Positions 46,701-59,793 are shown, counted from the stretch's first letter. The stretch is 64,000 bases of DNA from Delphinus delphis (GCF_949987515.2 NC_082684.1:16545701-16609700), one strand, 5' to 3'. Translations and numbers: made by a program. The notes: generated by a model from the sequence alone, not told the origin.

Positions 46701-47184
46701 TGTCTTTAGGAGTGTGTCTGGTGGATTTGTCATCTCTATGGCTGTGCTAAGTGCTTTTAATATTACTTACTCCATAATTAATAATTTATATTTAAAATAA
46801 CCAAGGTAAAACTCTGAGAAGGTGTTTCTCCTTACTCTCTAACCAGACATTGTTGACTGAACAAAGATGCAGGATTGAAAGATGATAATTTACTTACATG
46901 CTAATGATGCCTGAGAATCCTTTAAAGATACTATAGTTAGGATTTTAGATAGTAATATCTTATGCAAAATGCAAGATGAAATGAAATGGTGAATGGGAAG
47001 AGAAGGCTCAATTCCCCATTCATAAAGTGACACTTTGGCATGAAGTCGGTGCCACTAATGAACAAAGGCAAAGAAGCTGGGACCTTCTTTAGCAGGCATA
47101 GCTGCCATTTCCCCATCCCCTGGGATAAGATTAGGGTCTCTCTACCTTCCTGGCAAACCTGGCACCTCCTGCTCTCTACATGTC
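46701..47184. other. Unique DNA, no gene seen
   Basis: No recognised family. Confidence 0.5.
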
Positions 47185-47300
47185 GTCTTACCTCATAGAT
47201 TACTGTGATTATTAAATGAGTTTAATGGACATAAAGCAACTAAATTACCTTCTGTACAGTAAACACTGGATTTAATGATAATAATAATAAAATAAATTTT
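47185..47300 (+). repeat. MIR 3' part
   Basis: 'cttacctcatagattactg', 'tgattattaaatgagtttaa' and 'acataaagcaactaaatt' match the MIR 3' portion. Confidence 0.6.
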
Positions 47301-47580
47301 TCTATGGATGTTTCCCTTATGCGTCTTTACAGGGTTTTGGAATATACGTGTGGAAGGTTTGGCATCAAATCACCATGTAAGATAAGATATGTGTGATGAT
47401 GTGGTAGTTTTCGAGTTCAAGAGGATACATAAATGGGGCTGGGCAATGGGAGCAGAGAACCAGCCAGCTGATCATGAAGCATCACTGACTACATGTCTGG
47501 GGAGGGGGTGTCTTTGTGCAGCCATGAACTCCAGGAGCTGTTCCAGGTGATGAGCCACAGCCAGAGCAGTGCTGGTCCCA
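47301..47580. other. Unique DNA, no gene seen
   Basis: Nothing recognised. It ends at the left copy of the local duplication. Confidence 0.5.
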
Positions 47581-47689
47581 TAACCTCTCTTCATTATTAA
47601 CACAGTGCCTATCAGTTACTAACTTGCTTAACTGATTCACCGTAGTGCCCAAGTGTCAAAGTACTTGAGTTCATTATCAGTATAGACTT
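47581..47689 (+). repeat. Local direct duplication, copy A
   Basis: About 109 bp starting 'taacctctcttcattattaa' and ending 'atcagtatagactt'. It recurs at 48900-49008 with about 8 differences (roughly 93% identity). It does not look like a dispersed repeat family that I know. Confidence 0.9.
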
Positions 47690-48439
47690 AAGAGCTTAGC
47701 AGCAAGGGAGGAAATCATATTTGCCGACACTCCCCCTTCTGAGACAGTCTTATAAGGAGCACTATTACTTATTGCTCTCACAACTTCCTTTGGTCTATTG
47801 GCAGTTAGCGAGGAAATCTTGCATCCTTGGCAATGTAGCTAAATTTTATTACAAATATTTTAAACTGATTTTTCATTCATTTGGATGCCTTTCCCAGCCA
47901 CTTAGTTTGTACTAATGCAGTAGGGCTCAACTGTGTTGCTTACATCAGAATCACAGTGAAATGTACGATATATCCCGTGTGAAGCGTTTTATAAATGCGT
48001 ATTTCCTGGCCCTACCGCAAGCCTAATGAATCAGCATTTGCAGCAGGGAAGGTCTGATCTTGTGTATTCTGAAAGAACTCCATGGATGATCTGATGCCAC
48101 AACCCTGCAGCTGCTCTAAACTCTTTACTTTGCCTTGACATTTTATTCCCTTTTGAAAGAACCAGGGGAAGCCAATCTGGTAAGTATCAATTGAGTTTGA
48201 GCACCTTCTTCAAATTTTTAGTGCCAGAAGACTGAATCTTCTTGAGTTGCAGGAAGCAGGACAATTTATGAGTGAACTGGATCCTATCTTTCTGATTTAT
48301 GGCGCCATTATGGAGACTTGGTCATTTGGAATGAATGTCTGACCTCTGGTGACTGCCATGGGCTTTGGAGAGTAAGTGAGAGTTTCCAAGGATCTGTTGG
48401 AACCTTGAGTCAAAAGCCAAAATTTACTCTTCCTCATGC
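47690..48439. other. Unique DNA, no gene seen
   Basis: No recognised gene; no family assigned. Confidence 0.45.
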
Positions 48440-48610
48440 AGCTCCTCCATTCCAAGCAAGGTGACTCTTGGAAAGATGCTTATATACTTTGAGTTTCAGT
48501 TTCAACATTTCTGCATTGGGGTGCAACCTACCTCAGAGGGGTTGTTGTGAGAATTAAATGAGAGAAAATATAGGATGCACACAGCTTGGTATATTGGTTG
48601 TGAACAATAA
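48440..48610 (+). repeat. MIR fragment
   Basis: 'caaggtgactcttggaaaga', 'agtttcagtttcaacatttc' and 'gttgttgtgagaattaaatg' follow MIR, sense strand. Its 3' side abuts the antisense L1. Confidence 0.7.
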
Positions 48611-48892
48611 TTTTTTTTTCATTTTAACATCTTTATTGGAGTATAATTGCTTTACAATGGTATGTTAGCTTCAGCTTCACAACAAAATGAATCAGTTATA
48701 TATATACATATGTTCCCATATCTCTTCCTGCTTGCGTCTCCCTCCCTCCCACCCTCCCTATCCCACCCCTCCAGACGGTCACAAAGCACCAAGCTGATCT
48801 CTGTGCTATGCGGCTGCTTCCCACTAGCTATCTACCTTATGTTTGGTAGTGTATATATGTCCATGCCTCTCCTTTTCATCTGCTTACTGCTT
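48611..48892 (-). mobile_element. L1 3' UTR, antisense, 5'-truncated
   Basis: Reverse complement of the L1 3' UTR type seen at 29180-29450: T run, 'agtataattgctttacaatg', 'cacaaagcaccaagctgatc' and 'tatgcggctgcttcccacta'. It ends about 8 bp before duplication copy B. Confidence 0.88.
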
Positions 48893-48899
48893 CCTCCTG

Positions 48900-49008
48900 T
48901 AACCTCTCTTCATTATTAACACAGTGTCTAGCAGTTACTAACTTACTTAACTAATCCACCGTAGTGCCCAAGTGTCAAAGTACCTGAGTTCATTATCAGT
49001 ACAGACCT
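48900..49008 (+). repeat. Local direct duplication, copy B
   Basis: Second copy of the 109-bp segment at 47581-47689, same orientation, about 1.3 kb downstream and immediately beside the 5' end of the antisense L1. Confidence 0.9.
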
Positions 49009-50096
49009 TGTGCTTTGCTTTCTGACGCAATCCACAAATCACTTGGGTATTTTCTATGCCTCAGAGGTTCAGAAACTCTTGGTTGGAAACTGTGCAAAAG
49101 TTACAAGACCACAACTTCCGGTGAATCTGTGCAAATTCCTGAGTTCACTTCTTCATGGCTTCCTTGTATTCTTGAGGGTTGTTTCAGTCCTGTCAATGCT
49201 GTCATCAGGCCCTTGCTAGCTTCCAGGAGAAATCACTGAGAACACCTGCTTAATTTTGTAGCTATAAAGAGGACTTGCATGGTAAACAGAGAAATGAGAG
49301 GTTATATTGTGACTGCCTTTCATGTGCCTCTTTCCCACAGCCTTTGCACTCACATCACCACACAGAGTCTGTGCTCCCCACACCTGCCTCCCCCTACCTC
49401 CCCCTGGACCCCTGGGAGTAACAGTCCAGTGTCCTTGATTGAACATCTTGATGTGTTTGCATTCTTGAAAAGTGGCAAGCCTTGCACTGATCAAAGAATG
49501 AAAACTGATAAACACTCCTGAATCAGGAGTCTCTTGAGCTCTCTCATTTCTACAAAACATAAACATAATTTGGAAAAAGTATGAGCGGGTGTGAGAATTT
49601 AGAATTGTGGCTGGGTGAGTTTGTTTGAAGGCAAACTTCTGCCCTCTTTGTTCCGTCTGCTTTTCTGTTTGCTGTTTAGTACACTGAGAAAGCAGGTGAG
49701 ATCCTTGTGGACCAGCTAAGAGTTAGTTTTCTCATTTTTAATGCTGAGGAGAATTGGGTAATTAGCGATGCTAAATTACCACTCTCCACATACCCTCCTC
49801 TTTCTGTACCCAAACGACTTTGAAGACTGCATTCTATCTTCTTTGTCAACCTTAATCTTGTCCATACCTTTGGTCTTTTCATGTGGCAGGTGAATCTTCA
49901 AAGAAGAGGGGTATGTGACTTTCACCCTCAGAATTAGACTTTTCTTTCTTAACTCTTAACATATTTCTCCTAAATTGAAGCTACACGAATTAAGGAAGTC
50001 ACCATTGGTTTCCCACTCCTCTTTACTAAGGCACTCAACCTCCTCCCTTTCCTTTTTTCCATTTATTTAAATGTATTTATCCCAATATGCCAAAGA
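49009..50096. other. Unique DNA, no gene seen
   Basis: Open frames on both strands at 49216-49566 overlap. No domain or splice pattern seen. Confidence 0.5.
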
Positions 50097-50265
50097 GAGA
50101 CCCAGATTTCTTAGGTTCAAATCCTGGCTCTGCCGCATATTAGCTGTGTAACTTTGGGCAAGTCATTTCTCTCTCTTTCTCTCTTCTTCCCCTGTAGTTT
50201 CCTCATTTGTCAAAGGAGAGTAATAAATTTGCCTATGTAAGTGTCAGATGGTTACTTGCTACAAT
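50097..50265 (+). repeat. MIR SINE
   Basis: 'aggttcaaatcctggctctg', 'ttagctgtgtaactttgggc' and 'gtttcctcatttgtcaaagg' give the MIR order clearly. Confidence 0.85.
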
Positions 50266-51638
50266 CTATTAACCCCTTTCCTCTAGAGTAATTGAACTCC
50301 AAATTCTTAGTTAGGTAATTTATGCCTCCAAGGATAAAATTTGTTTTGCTTCTAATTGTCTTTACCTTGCTGAGTGTTGGATCCTTAAAATGCCTTCCCT
50401 TCCTGTACATCTTCGCTCCTGCTCTCCTTCAAAGCCTGCATCTTCTTCACACATTTTAGAGGTGGGTCAGAGGTTCATTAAAATTGTCTACTTTATTTGC
50501 CTCTGGTTTCTCCAATTCATTAATCACAGGGCTCAGCCTTTTCGCTGGATGTGCCCTTGGCCTTTGTGCTAACTGATTCACATGGTTTACAGAGATAATT
50601 TACGGGTAATATATGTTTTGTCTGACTTGGCTTCGGGTGTCTGAAGTGACCCACAGGGCAGTGGTGTGTATACAATGCGTGTGGGAGGAAAGCTGAGATA
50701 AAATGTTCTTTGAGGAATTATAAAGTATAATAAATTATTTTGCACTTCACCTGACTTCCTCTGCATCCCAGCTCCAATATCATCATGTGAAGAGTGGGGG
50801 AAGGGGGGAAGGGAGGCAATTACAGGCACTTATGAATAATATTACTTACTTTACTTTAAATAATGCCCAAGAACTGCTGCCAAGGCTTCAGATCAGGAAA
50901 AGGGACACAAAAGGCAGGTGTAGCCACAATGCATTGAACATTTGGGAATCTGGAATATGTTGCTAAAAAAAGAGTCAGAGGAAGAATTTATCATTGGATA
51001 AAATGACCATAGCAGATTGGTTGACTGTAAAAACATGTAGAAAATTAGGGGAAAAAGTCACCTGAAGGGAGATTTGCTTCATTGTTCGATATTATTAGCA
51101 CACAGATTTTTACAAATTCCTCCTACCTAAATATAGGAGGAAAAGATTGCTTCTTAAAACCATTAGAAGTGTCTTGCATTGATTTTCTTGATGCTGGTGT
51201 GTGTTTGGGATTCTCCATCTTCAATAAATCTGTCTGGAAGCAAGTATTTGCACTCTTGGATTTTCTCTACTGAAAAATGTTTCCTAACTTCTTGGTGAAG
51301 GAAAAAGGAAGTGTTTTTGAAAGAAAAATAAGGCTAATATGACTCTTGAATCCAAATTGTCTCAGGCATTCATAAAGACTCATGGATATGTCTGGTGCTA
51401 GAAGAAACATCAGAGATCATACAAAATATTAGGTGAAGAAATCAGAGATATTAGTTGACTTAACCCATTGTTATGTCCAATAGGTTCTAAGCTTAGGATG
51501 AGGTCTTCGGCATTTGACCTCTGGTATGATGCTTCTTTAATGTTGAATTGAACCTCTTAACCAGTCACTTCTACTAAAGCCCTACTATTTATTTGTCTCT
51601 TTGTTGGTTTTTATATATTTAAGGTGTGTAACTTCAGG

Positions 51639-51642
<4 letters not shown>
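50266..51642. other. Unique DNA, no gene seen
   Basis: No recognised family or exon. Confidence 0.5.

Positions 51643-51692
<50 letters not shown>
51643..51692. repeat. (TA)n microsatellite
   Basis: About 50 bp of TA, sitting at the 3' end of the antisense L1 that follows. Confidence 0.95.
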
Positions 51693-51699
<7 letters not shown>

Positions 51700-53580
51700 T
51701 GTGAAAAAATCACTACAATCAAGTTAATCAAAACATCCATCATCTCATATAGTTACTTTTGTATGTATGTTGTGAGAACACTTAGCATCTACCCTCTTGG
51801 CAAATTTCAAGTATACAGTACAGTGTTGTTACCTTTAGTCACCATGCCATAGATTAGATTTTTCAGAACTTATTCCTCTTGTGTAACTGAAAATTTGTAC
51901 TCCTTGATCAACATTTCCCTATTTCCTCCTCTCCTCAGCTCCTATTAACTCTACTCTCTGCTTCCATGAATTAGACAATTTTAAATTCCACATATAAGTG
52001 AAATCAATATTTGTCTTTCTGTGTTTCTTATGTAATTTAGCATAATAGCCTCCAGGTTCATCCATATGTTGCAAATGGTAGGATTTCCTTCTTTAATAAG
52101 GCTGAATAATATTCTATTGTATGTATATACCACATTTTATTTATCCATTCATATGTTGATGGACATCTGGGTTGTTTCCATATCTTTGTTATCTTGAAAA
52201 ATGTTGCAGTAAATATGGGAGTGCAAGAATCTCTTCAGGATCATGACTTTAATTCCTTTGAATAAATACCCAGAAGTGGAATAGTTGGATCACAGTAGAT
52301 TTATTTAAAAATTTTTGAGGAAACTTTGTTTTCCATAGTGGCTGTACCAATTTACATTTCCACCAACAGTGTACCAGGGTTCTCTTTTCTCCACATCCTT
52401 GCCAACACTTGTTATCTTTTTTGTTGTTCTTGGTTTTAAATAATAACCATCCTAACAGGTATAAGGTGATATCTCACTGTGATTTTGATTTGCATTTCCC
52501 TGATGATTAGTGATCTTGAGCCCCTTTTCATATATTTGTTGACCATTTGTATGCCTTTCTTGGAAAAAATGTTAATTCAGGTCTTTTGCCCATTTTAAAA
52601 ATTGAGTTATTATTTATTTATTTTTTGCTATTGAGTTTTATGAGTTCCTTATATATTAACCTCTTATCAGATATATGTCTTACAAATATTTTCTACTATT
52701 CCATAGTTAATCTTTTCATTTTGTTGATTATTTCCTTTGTTGTGCAGAAACTTTTTAGTTGGTTATAATCTCACTTGAATGTTTTTGCTTTTGTTGTCTG
52801 TGTTTTTGGTGTCATGTCCAAAAAATTTTGCCAAGACCAATGTCAAGAAGCTTTTTCGCTGTTTTCTTCTGGGCGTTTTATGGTTTAAGGTCTTACATTT
52901 AAGTCTTTGATCCATTCTGAGTTGACTTTTGTGTATGATGTAAGGTAAAGATCTAATTTCCTTATTTCACAAGTGAATATCTGGTTTTCCCAACATCATT
53001 CATTGAGGAGACTATCTTTTCCGCATTGTGTATTACTGGCACTCTTGTTGAATATTAGTTAACCATATGTATAGTTTATTACTGAGCTTTCTATTCTGTT
53101 CCATTTGTCTATGAGTCTGTTTTTTTATGTGTACCATAATGTTTTGGTTACTATAGCTTTGTAATATAATTCGAAACCAGGAGGAGTGATGCCTTCAGCC
53201 TTGTTCTTCTTTTTCAAGATTATTTTGGCTATTCAGGGTCTTTTGTGGTTCCATATGAATTTTAGTGTTATTTTTTCTATTTCTGTGAAAAATGCCATTG
53301 AAATTTTTATAGGGATTGCATTGAATCTGTGATCACTTTGGATAATATGGACATTTTAACAATATTAATTTTTCTGATCCATGAATATAAGGTAGCTTTC
53401 CATTTATTTGTGTCTTCTTTCATCAATGTCGTATAGATTTTTCACCTTCTTGGTTAAACTTATTCCTAAGTATTTTATTCTTTCAGATGCTATTGTAAAT
53501 GGAATTGTTTTCCTAACTTCTCTTTTAGGATAATTTGTTTTTGTTGTGTATTGGCGAGCACAACTGTCTTCCCACCTAAT
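51693..53580 (-). mobile_element. Older L1, antisense (3' UTR and ORF2 C-terminal half)
   Basis: The top strand reads backwards through an L1. The 3' UTR comes first ('gtaactgaaaatttgtactc'). It is followed by 'ggttcatccatatgttgc', 'ccagaagtggaatagttgg', 'ccaccaacagtgtacc' and 'ggtataaggtgatatctcac', then RT-proximal sequence up to 'ggttaaacttattcctaag'. The minus-strand peptide IKYLGISL near 53440-53500 is typical ORF2. Many stops; 5'-truncated at the right. Confidence 0.9.
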
Positions 53581-54104
53581 TTTATAATTTGCATTTGACA
53601 CTCAAATGTCTGATAGGAACAAAGAGAAAATAAACATGGAATACATTCTCATGTCTTTTTTGTTATGTAAGAATCCAGCACAGAAAAGAATGACTACAGG
53701 GAAATAGCCCAAGGAAACCTGATTGGAAAGCCCTAGGCATCACTTTGTGTTTTTGTTTTTCTTTACATATTAAGAATTTATGACATTCAGTTATTTTTTC
53801 AGGTCAAATATGCAGCTTTTCATGACTTCCAGAGTTAGGGCACTTTAAAAAATTATAAACAAGATTACTCTGTCTTCTGTAGACTCTGAAGTAAGTACAT
53901 GATTTTCACAAATTTAATGCATTCAACTTTTTTTGCCTTATATTTTTATTAATTTGTTTCCTAACAAATAATTTGTATATCAGCTGTTTCGGTGCATCCT
54001 AATCTGCATGAAATCACCATGGTTATTGAGTTCGTGTTATATATTGTAAGGAAAATAAAAGGGAAAAGTGGAAGAGGACAAACATTTGTTGAAAACCTTT
54101 TACG
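53581..54104. other. Unique AT-rich DNA, no gene seen
   Basis: Nothing recognised. Confidence 0.5.
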
Positions 54105-54240
54105 GTGGACACTTTAATTCATTCATTGAACAGATGTTTCCAGGTTCTGTGTGAAGAGTTGAGGATACTTCAGTGAATAAGTCAGTTGTGGATCCTCCTT
54201 TGTTGAGCTTACTATCTTGAGTGGATGACAGGCATTGAAT
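54105..54240 (+). repeat. L2-like fragment
   Basis: 'aattcattcattgaacagat', 'gaggatacttcagtgaata' and 'tgttgagcttactatcttga' resemble a mammalian L2-type segment ('attcattcaacaaatattta' and following). A MIR-like trace follows at 54290-54400 ('ttacagattaggaagctgag'). Confidence 0.5.
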
Positions 54241-54400
54241 AAGTAAAGTAAAGACAGTGTGATGAGAAGGGAAGAAGCAAAGTAATATGATTTTTTATAT
54301 ATTTTACAGATTAGGAAGCTGAGGCTGTTAGGCTAAGAACCTTGTTCAAACCAGTACGTGATAGAGATAGCTTTAAACCCAGCTCTGTCTCCTCTCCTCA

Positions 54401-55579
54401 CCCCCAGCATTTCTACTCTGCCAAGTTTCAGGCACTGTCCTAGGTGCTGAACATTCAAAATATTTGAAGTTATAACCTACAGTCTTGTTGGAGAAATGGG
54501 ACATGTACATCAGAAGGAAAATGTCAATATAGACTAATATTTTGAGACAATAGTTTATGAACTTCAATTAATGAAGCTATGGGCTGAGATGTTTGGGAAA
54601 AACATTTGTGGGGGGATATGTAGGTAAGTGGGGCCCTGGAGTACATAAACATATTAGGTAAATAGATAGGGTAGAAGAGGGGTGAGAAAGCACATCCCAA
54701 ATAGAAGGCCTAGAATTGAATGTGCCTAGTTAAAAAAGTAATTTTACTGAGCTGTTGGTTCTTTTAAGAGAATGCTGGGAGAGAAAATTGGAAAGGTACT
54801 TGAGATCTCTGAATAGCAAGATAAGAATTTGGATTTCATTCTGTAGTTCAATAACCAGAAAACCTTTTCTTAAAGTATAATAAATATTTTAGGGTTTGAG
54901 GACCATGCAATCTCTATTGTAACCACTCAACTTTGTTGTTGTAGTGAGAAAGAAGTCATAGAAAATATGTAAATGAAAAAGTGATGCTATATTCCAATAA
55001 AACTCTGCTGAAGCCTGCTATAGTTGACTGTGATAAATTAAAAGTTTTTAAGCAATAAATTCACAAATAAGTGCTTCAGGAAGTGTGATTTAGTAGTGTT
55101 GTGTCAGTGATGATAAAGAGAGGGATAAGTGACATTAAGACAACCAAGTAGAAGCTTTTCCCTTGAGGAAGTTCAGAGTATTATGGAAGAAAATATGGGT
55201 GGCAAGAGGAGCACAGGTTCTAGAAAGGAAAAGACAAATGAAAAACCTACTATGAAGGAAATACCGATAACATTTGGCAGCTGACCAAATGTGGAGGGTG
55301 AGGGAGTCAACAATGTCTCCAAAAAGGTGAGTCTAGGAGGGGAAAAGTGGTGAAAAGAACTTCTAAGAGGAGGAGACAGTAAATGAACACTACTGGTCTG
55401 TGGGACAGAGAAATATCTCTTTGGTAATCAAGATCAAATGACTAAGTCTTGGGTCTGAGAACAGGTAAAAAAAACATATATCCAAATTAAACTAGGATCA
55501 ACTAAGAAGTTAATATGGCCTAGGTCAATGAACATTATTTGGCCTTTGGCAGAAGAAAATATCACCATTTCTAGAGAAG
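54401..55579. other. Unique DNA, no gene seen
   Basis: 54413-54500 may be another weak L2 trace. Nothing else recognised. Confidence 0.45.
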
Positions 55580-56500
55580 AGCATCCCCAATTAGACCCTA
55601 TATATCTCCATAAATTAAGTTCAATATATTATGAACCTATGATCAAAATTTACCAAACACATAAGGAAACAGCCTACATGGGGTACAGCTGACAGAAGTA
55701 AAAAAAATAATAACATTTCAACTTTCAAAATATTCAAATATATGAAATAACTATGCATGAAATCTGTAAAGACATAACATTTTAAAATCTAAATAAGTTT
55801 AAATTTATTACATATAAAGAAATAAAGTACCCAAAATCTACTTAAAATTTACCAAGGAGGTTTGAAAGAGAATTAATTAGGATTTTAGACATCAAAAATA
55901 TAATCATTGAAGTGTAAAACAGTGAATGAAGGAAGCAGTTTAGGTACAGATTAAGAGGATATTAATGATTAAAGAAATTATCCAGACTGCAACACAGGAA
56001 GACTAGGGAATGGAAAAATAAGAAAAAGAGGCTAAGAGTCATGAAGGATATCTTGAGAAAGTTTATAATACTTTAAATCAGATTTCCAGAATGTGAAAAT
56101 TGGGAATATGGATGAGGTGATAATTGAAACATTAATGTTTCAGAAGCATGATATTAACCACACAGAATAAACAAAAAGAAATTCATGCCTATACAATGTA
56201 GTGAAACATTGGAAGACTCAAAACAGAGACTATCAAACAAAAATACGGAACTTCAGAAAATTCCATTGATAACAATCTCTTTAACAGCAACATGAAAACC
56301 AGAAGAATACAAATGCCTTATAGTTGTAAGAAAAAAATAGCTGTTGGCCTGGAATTGTGGACCCAGAAAATCTGCTAGGAACATGGGCACAATATAGGAA
56401 TTTTTAGGTTTAAAAAAATAAACCTAAGAAGTTTAACTTCTGCAGACCTTCTTCACTAAAGAAATTTTTAAAGGATATGTAATAAGTAAGCTTTTAAATG
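55580..56500 (+). mobile_element. Ancient L1/HAL1-like ORF1 region
   Basis: 'tttaccaaacacataaggaa', 'tgaaaaccagaagaatacaa', 'ggacccagaaaatctgctag' and 'cagaccttcttcactaaaga' follow the ORF1 region of old L1M or half-L1 elements, sense strand. Frames are destroyed. Family and limits uncertain. Confidence 0.5.
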
Positions 56501-56514
56501 GAATTTATTTGGGT

Positions 56515-56680
56515 TTAAATGACAGGTTGGCCTCTCACTAGTTGCACAGCTTTGGTGTTATTCTCTCTGAGCCTTGGTTTACTTATGTCAAAAATGAATA
56601 TAGCATTGACTTCACAGCAAGTGACTAGCATGATTTCTGGCACAGAATAGGAGTCAGTGTTTGGTAGAGAGTGAGAGAGA
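56515..56680 (+). repeat. MIR fragment
   Basis: 'cactagttgcacagctttgg', 'ctgagccttggtttacttat' and 'gcatgatttctggcacagaa' follow MIR. Confidence 0.7.
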
Positions 56681-57069
56681 GCCATGAAGCAATGGAAGGG
56701 AAATAAACTATGTAAAACCCCTATATAGTTCCACCCTTTCTTCGCACTGTAAGTAACTTCTTCCAGATCAAGTTGATCTGTGAGTATCTGCATTGTGTTG
56801 GCCCCAATGTCCTTTTACTATCATGTTTTATTAGTAGGCCTCTTTGAATTTTAAGATCATAGACTCTTCTAGAAGATAGAGATATTAAAGGGCCTTTAGG
56901 CCAGTAGATCAATGTGTACATAATGAACATGGAGACCCAGACATAGTGAAATCCTTATTCATGGTCATACAGATTAATCGTTGAATCAGTGGGCTCTTTT
57001 TCTTTTTCCTGGAAAATTGTATAATAGAAGCAAAAAAAAAAGAAAGAAAGAAAAGAAAACAATTAGAAA
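56681..57069. other. Unique DNA, no gene seen
   Basis: An A/G-rich run lies at 57031-57060; otherwise nothing recognised. Confidence 0.5.
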
Positions 57070-57510
57070 TAGGCTTGTCATTTAAAGTCCTCTGCAATTT
57101 GATGTCACCATACCTATTCAGCTCTACTATATTCTACTCCCCCTATGAATTATCTCCCCCTCCCCTTTGGCTTCTTCAAGCACACTGAACTCATTTAGGG
57201 CACAGGCTTTTCTCATTTCTTTCCCCATCTGGAATATGCATTTAATTTTCTCCAAGATTATACCCATCTTTTCACTTCAGATTAAAAAATCACTTTTCTT
57301 ACAAGGCTGTCACCAGCACTTCACTTTTACTTCCCTCTTCTCTGATGACCATTCTTGCTTTATCACACAGTTTGCATGCCCTCACTGAGTCTACCAATGA
57401 TGTTTTATTTCTCAAACAAGGTATAGAGTACAAAGACAAAGTACATAATTCGTTCTCTCCACCCTTGGTAACCATGCTGGGCATGTAATAGGAACTCAAT
57501 CAATGAAAGC
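57070..57510 (+). repeat. L2 LINE 3' region
   Basis: 'tggcttcttcaagcacactg', 'gcacaggcttttctcatttc', 'ccccatctggaatatgcatt' and 'ggcatgtaataggaactcaa' give the L2 order over about 430 bp. Confidence 0.75.
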
Positions 57511-59034
57511 ATGTGTGTATAAAAGTCTCATTTAAAAATGATTTCTTCAGGATGAAAGGTGTTTACGTCTAAAGAGTTATTCATTTGAGACTGGTGGGAC
57601 ACACCATTTGTTACCAGCCTATTAGTCATCTTACTGAGTCTCATTAGTCGACCAATTTGTCACCACACTTTAAAGGTTGTTTGGTTTAAAAACCATAAAA
57701 CTTTTTAGTGGGAGAATAACCTATCTCCAACCTCTTTAGTAAAGGTTTAATAACCATTTCTTTGACTTCATGTATAAATAATTGCACCATGTATTTTAGG
57801 AGAAGGAAAAGAAATGTGTACCAACACAGGCCCCTGTAATTACCACAAAGTCTTCATTATTTTTGTTTATAGCCTACCTTTCATCCCCAGAAGTAATCTC
57901 ACCAATTAGATAACTATTTAAGGCTATTGAAAAATAGCCAATATTTGAAAAATGAGCTATCACCCTTGCTCCCTGTTTCTCTAGTTTTAAAGACATAGTA
58001 AGACACTAATTAGAATATATGTAACAGTAGACAGTTATATGAGGAGAGAAAATTTGAAGCTTGTTTCTAGATTCAATTTAATTATGGATTTATGTGGAAA
58101 TTTTTGCTTCCCTGCCCCAGCAGTTTGTCTTTACTATCTAGATGTTTGATTGACAGACCCTTTCATTCAGAGAGACTGGGATTGATATTATGTAAGAATT
58201 ATCTCTTCCATTGGTGAAACAAAATCCCAGGATTTTAACACATGGCTAATTATTAGACATGTGCTTTATAATATCAAGTACAGATTGAACATACTTGCTG
58301 AGACTTGGAATGGCTTCACATTGAGCTGAAACAATCTGCCAGTCTCATATTAGATACCTGGAGGCTGATTCAGAAGATTTTGGTCTGCACCTTTAGTCTA
58401 TTTCACTGTAAGTGAATCATTTAATCAGATTTTGTGAAACTCTGGGCTTTAGTGCAGTGAAATATTAAGCACGTTTTTCTCATTAGAAACAAATGAAAAA
58501 ATCATCAACCTTGAGGACCCAGCCATTTATATTAAATATCTATATAAAATGCTACTGGAGACATTGGTATATATCTAATCTGTGAGAGAGCCCATTTAAG
58601 AGATTTTTAAAATATATAGTCTATTTCATACCACTAACATTTCCATGGCGCAAATGGATAAAAAAAAACAATGAAAAGAAATTTAAAAAGCATATTTTAC
58701 TTTATCAGCTATTTAAATGTCCCATTTTATGTTTTAATTTGGAATTTTGTTGGTGCCATTCTCCAAAGAAACTCAAATGTTGAACAGAATAAAGAGTACT
58801 ATATAACCATGTGTTTGGTCAGTAAAATCTGAAGTATTTGAGATTTAGCACACAATACCAGATGTTCATAATATACTACAAATCACCCACCATGCAACAC
58901 ATTATTGATAATTAGGCTCTGATTAGGAAACTTAAAAAACAGACAAAGAAAGAAAAAAACTGTACTTTGAGAAATGAAGTCAGAGAAATAAACCTGTGGG
59001 TAAGGACGTGTTTTTTTTTTTTTTTCACTTCATC
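57511..59034. other. Unique AT-rich DNA, no gene seen
   Basis: About 1.5 kb with no recognised exon or family; a T run lies at 59011-59025. Confidence 0.5.
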
Positions 59035-59140
59035 TGGACTACAATCCCTGTGAGAGAGGGAACACTGTATCCCCAGCACCCAGGATACTCAGGGCTTATA
59101 GTAATTGCCCCCTAATACATTTACGGATGATTGCATGGGA
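59035..59140 (+). repeat. L2 LINE 3' fragment
   Basis: 'ctacaatccctgtgagagag' followed by 'tgtatccccagcacccagga' is the L2 end pattern. Confidence 0.55.
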
Positions 59141-59293
59141 AGTAGTCTCACTGTGAGAATTTCAAAGCATTTGCAGATTGGAATAAAATCTGGGGCAAAC
59201 AAAATTTTTCTTACAAAAACTTTCAGATTGGACATCAGTAGTCAGGCACGTCAAGTAATCATTGCCCGACAGGGGCTGTGTTTTATAAGAGGA

Positions 59294-59340
59294 ATGTGGC
59301 CATTCCTGTGAATACCCTCCACAGGAGGGTATTGCCACAT
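59294..59340. other. Small nested inverted repeat
   Basis: A perfect 10-bp stem (59311-59320 with 59324-59333, 3-base loop) lies inside an outer 7-bp pair (59294-59300 with 59334-59340). A competing 7-bp stem is possible (59304-59310 with 59320-59326). Seen directly; function unknown. Confidence 0.85.
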
Positions 59341-59791
59341 GTGGTTTGACAGGAAGATATTCCTCCCTTCCAGATGAGAGAGCTGATGCACATTCAATTG
59401 GTTATTTATGCGTCCATTCATTCAGTCAATCATACAAGCATCTGCTAGCAAATGACTTCAGTTTCTGCCCTCAAGGAGTCCCAGACAACAGGGAGAGGTA
59501 AGTGTTGACACACTCACAGTAGAGGGCAGCTGCATCCATAGAATCCTTTATGGGATTGGCACAGAGTTTGACTGGAGGAGGAGGAAAGTGTACATTTACT
59601 AGGGATCAGGAGGGAGGATGCATAGAAGCTTAGCAGAGAAGGTCAAGCCTGAGTGGGGTTTGGGGTATTTCAAAGGCAGATGAGGAATATGAGGGTTTTC
59701 GAATAGAGAGAATATCTTGCCATGAAACACAGAGGTGTGAAAAAGCTCAACATGCTCAGTTCAAAGAGTAGCAATGGGTTGAAGTAACGGG

Positions 59792-59793
<2 letters not shown>

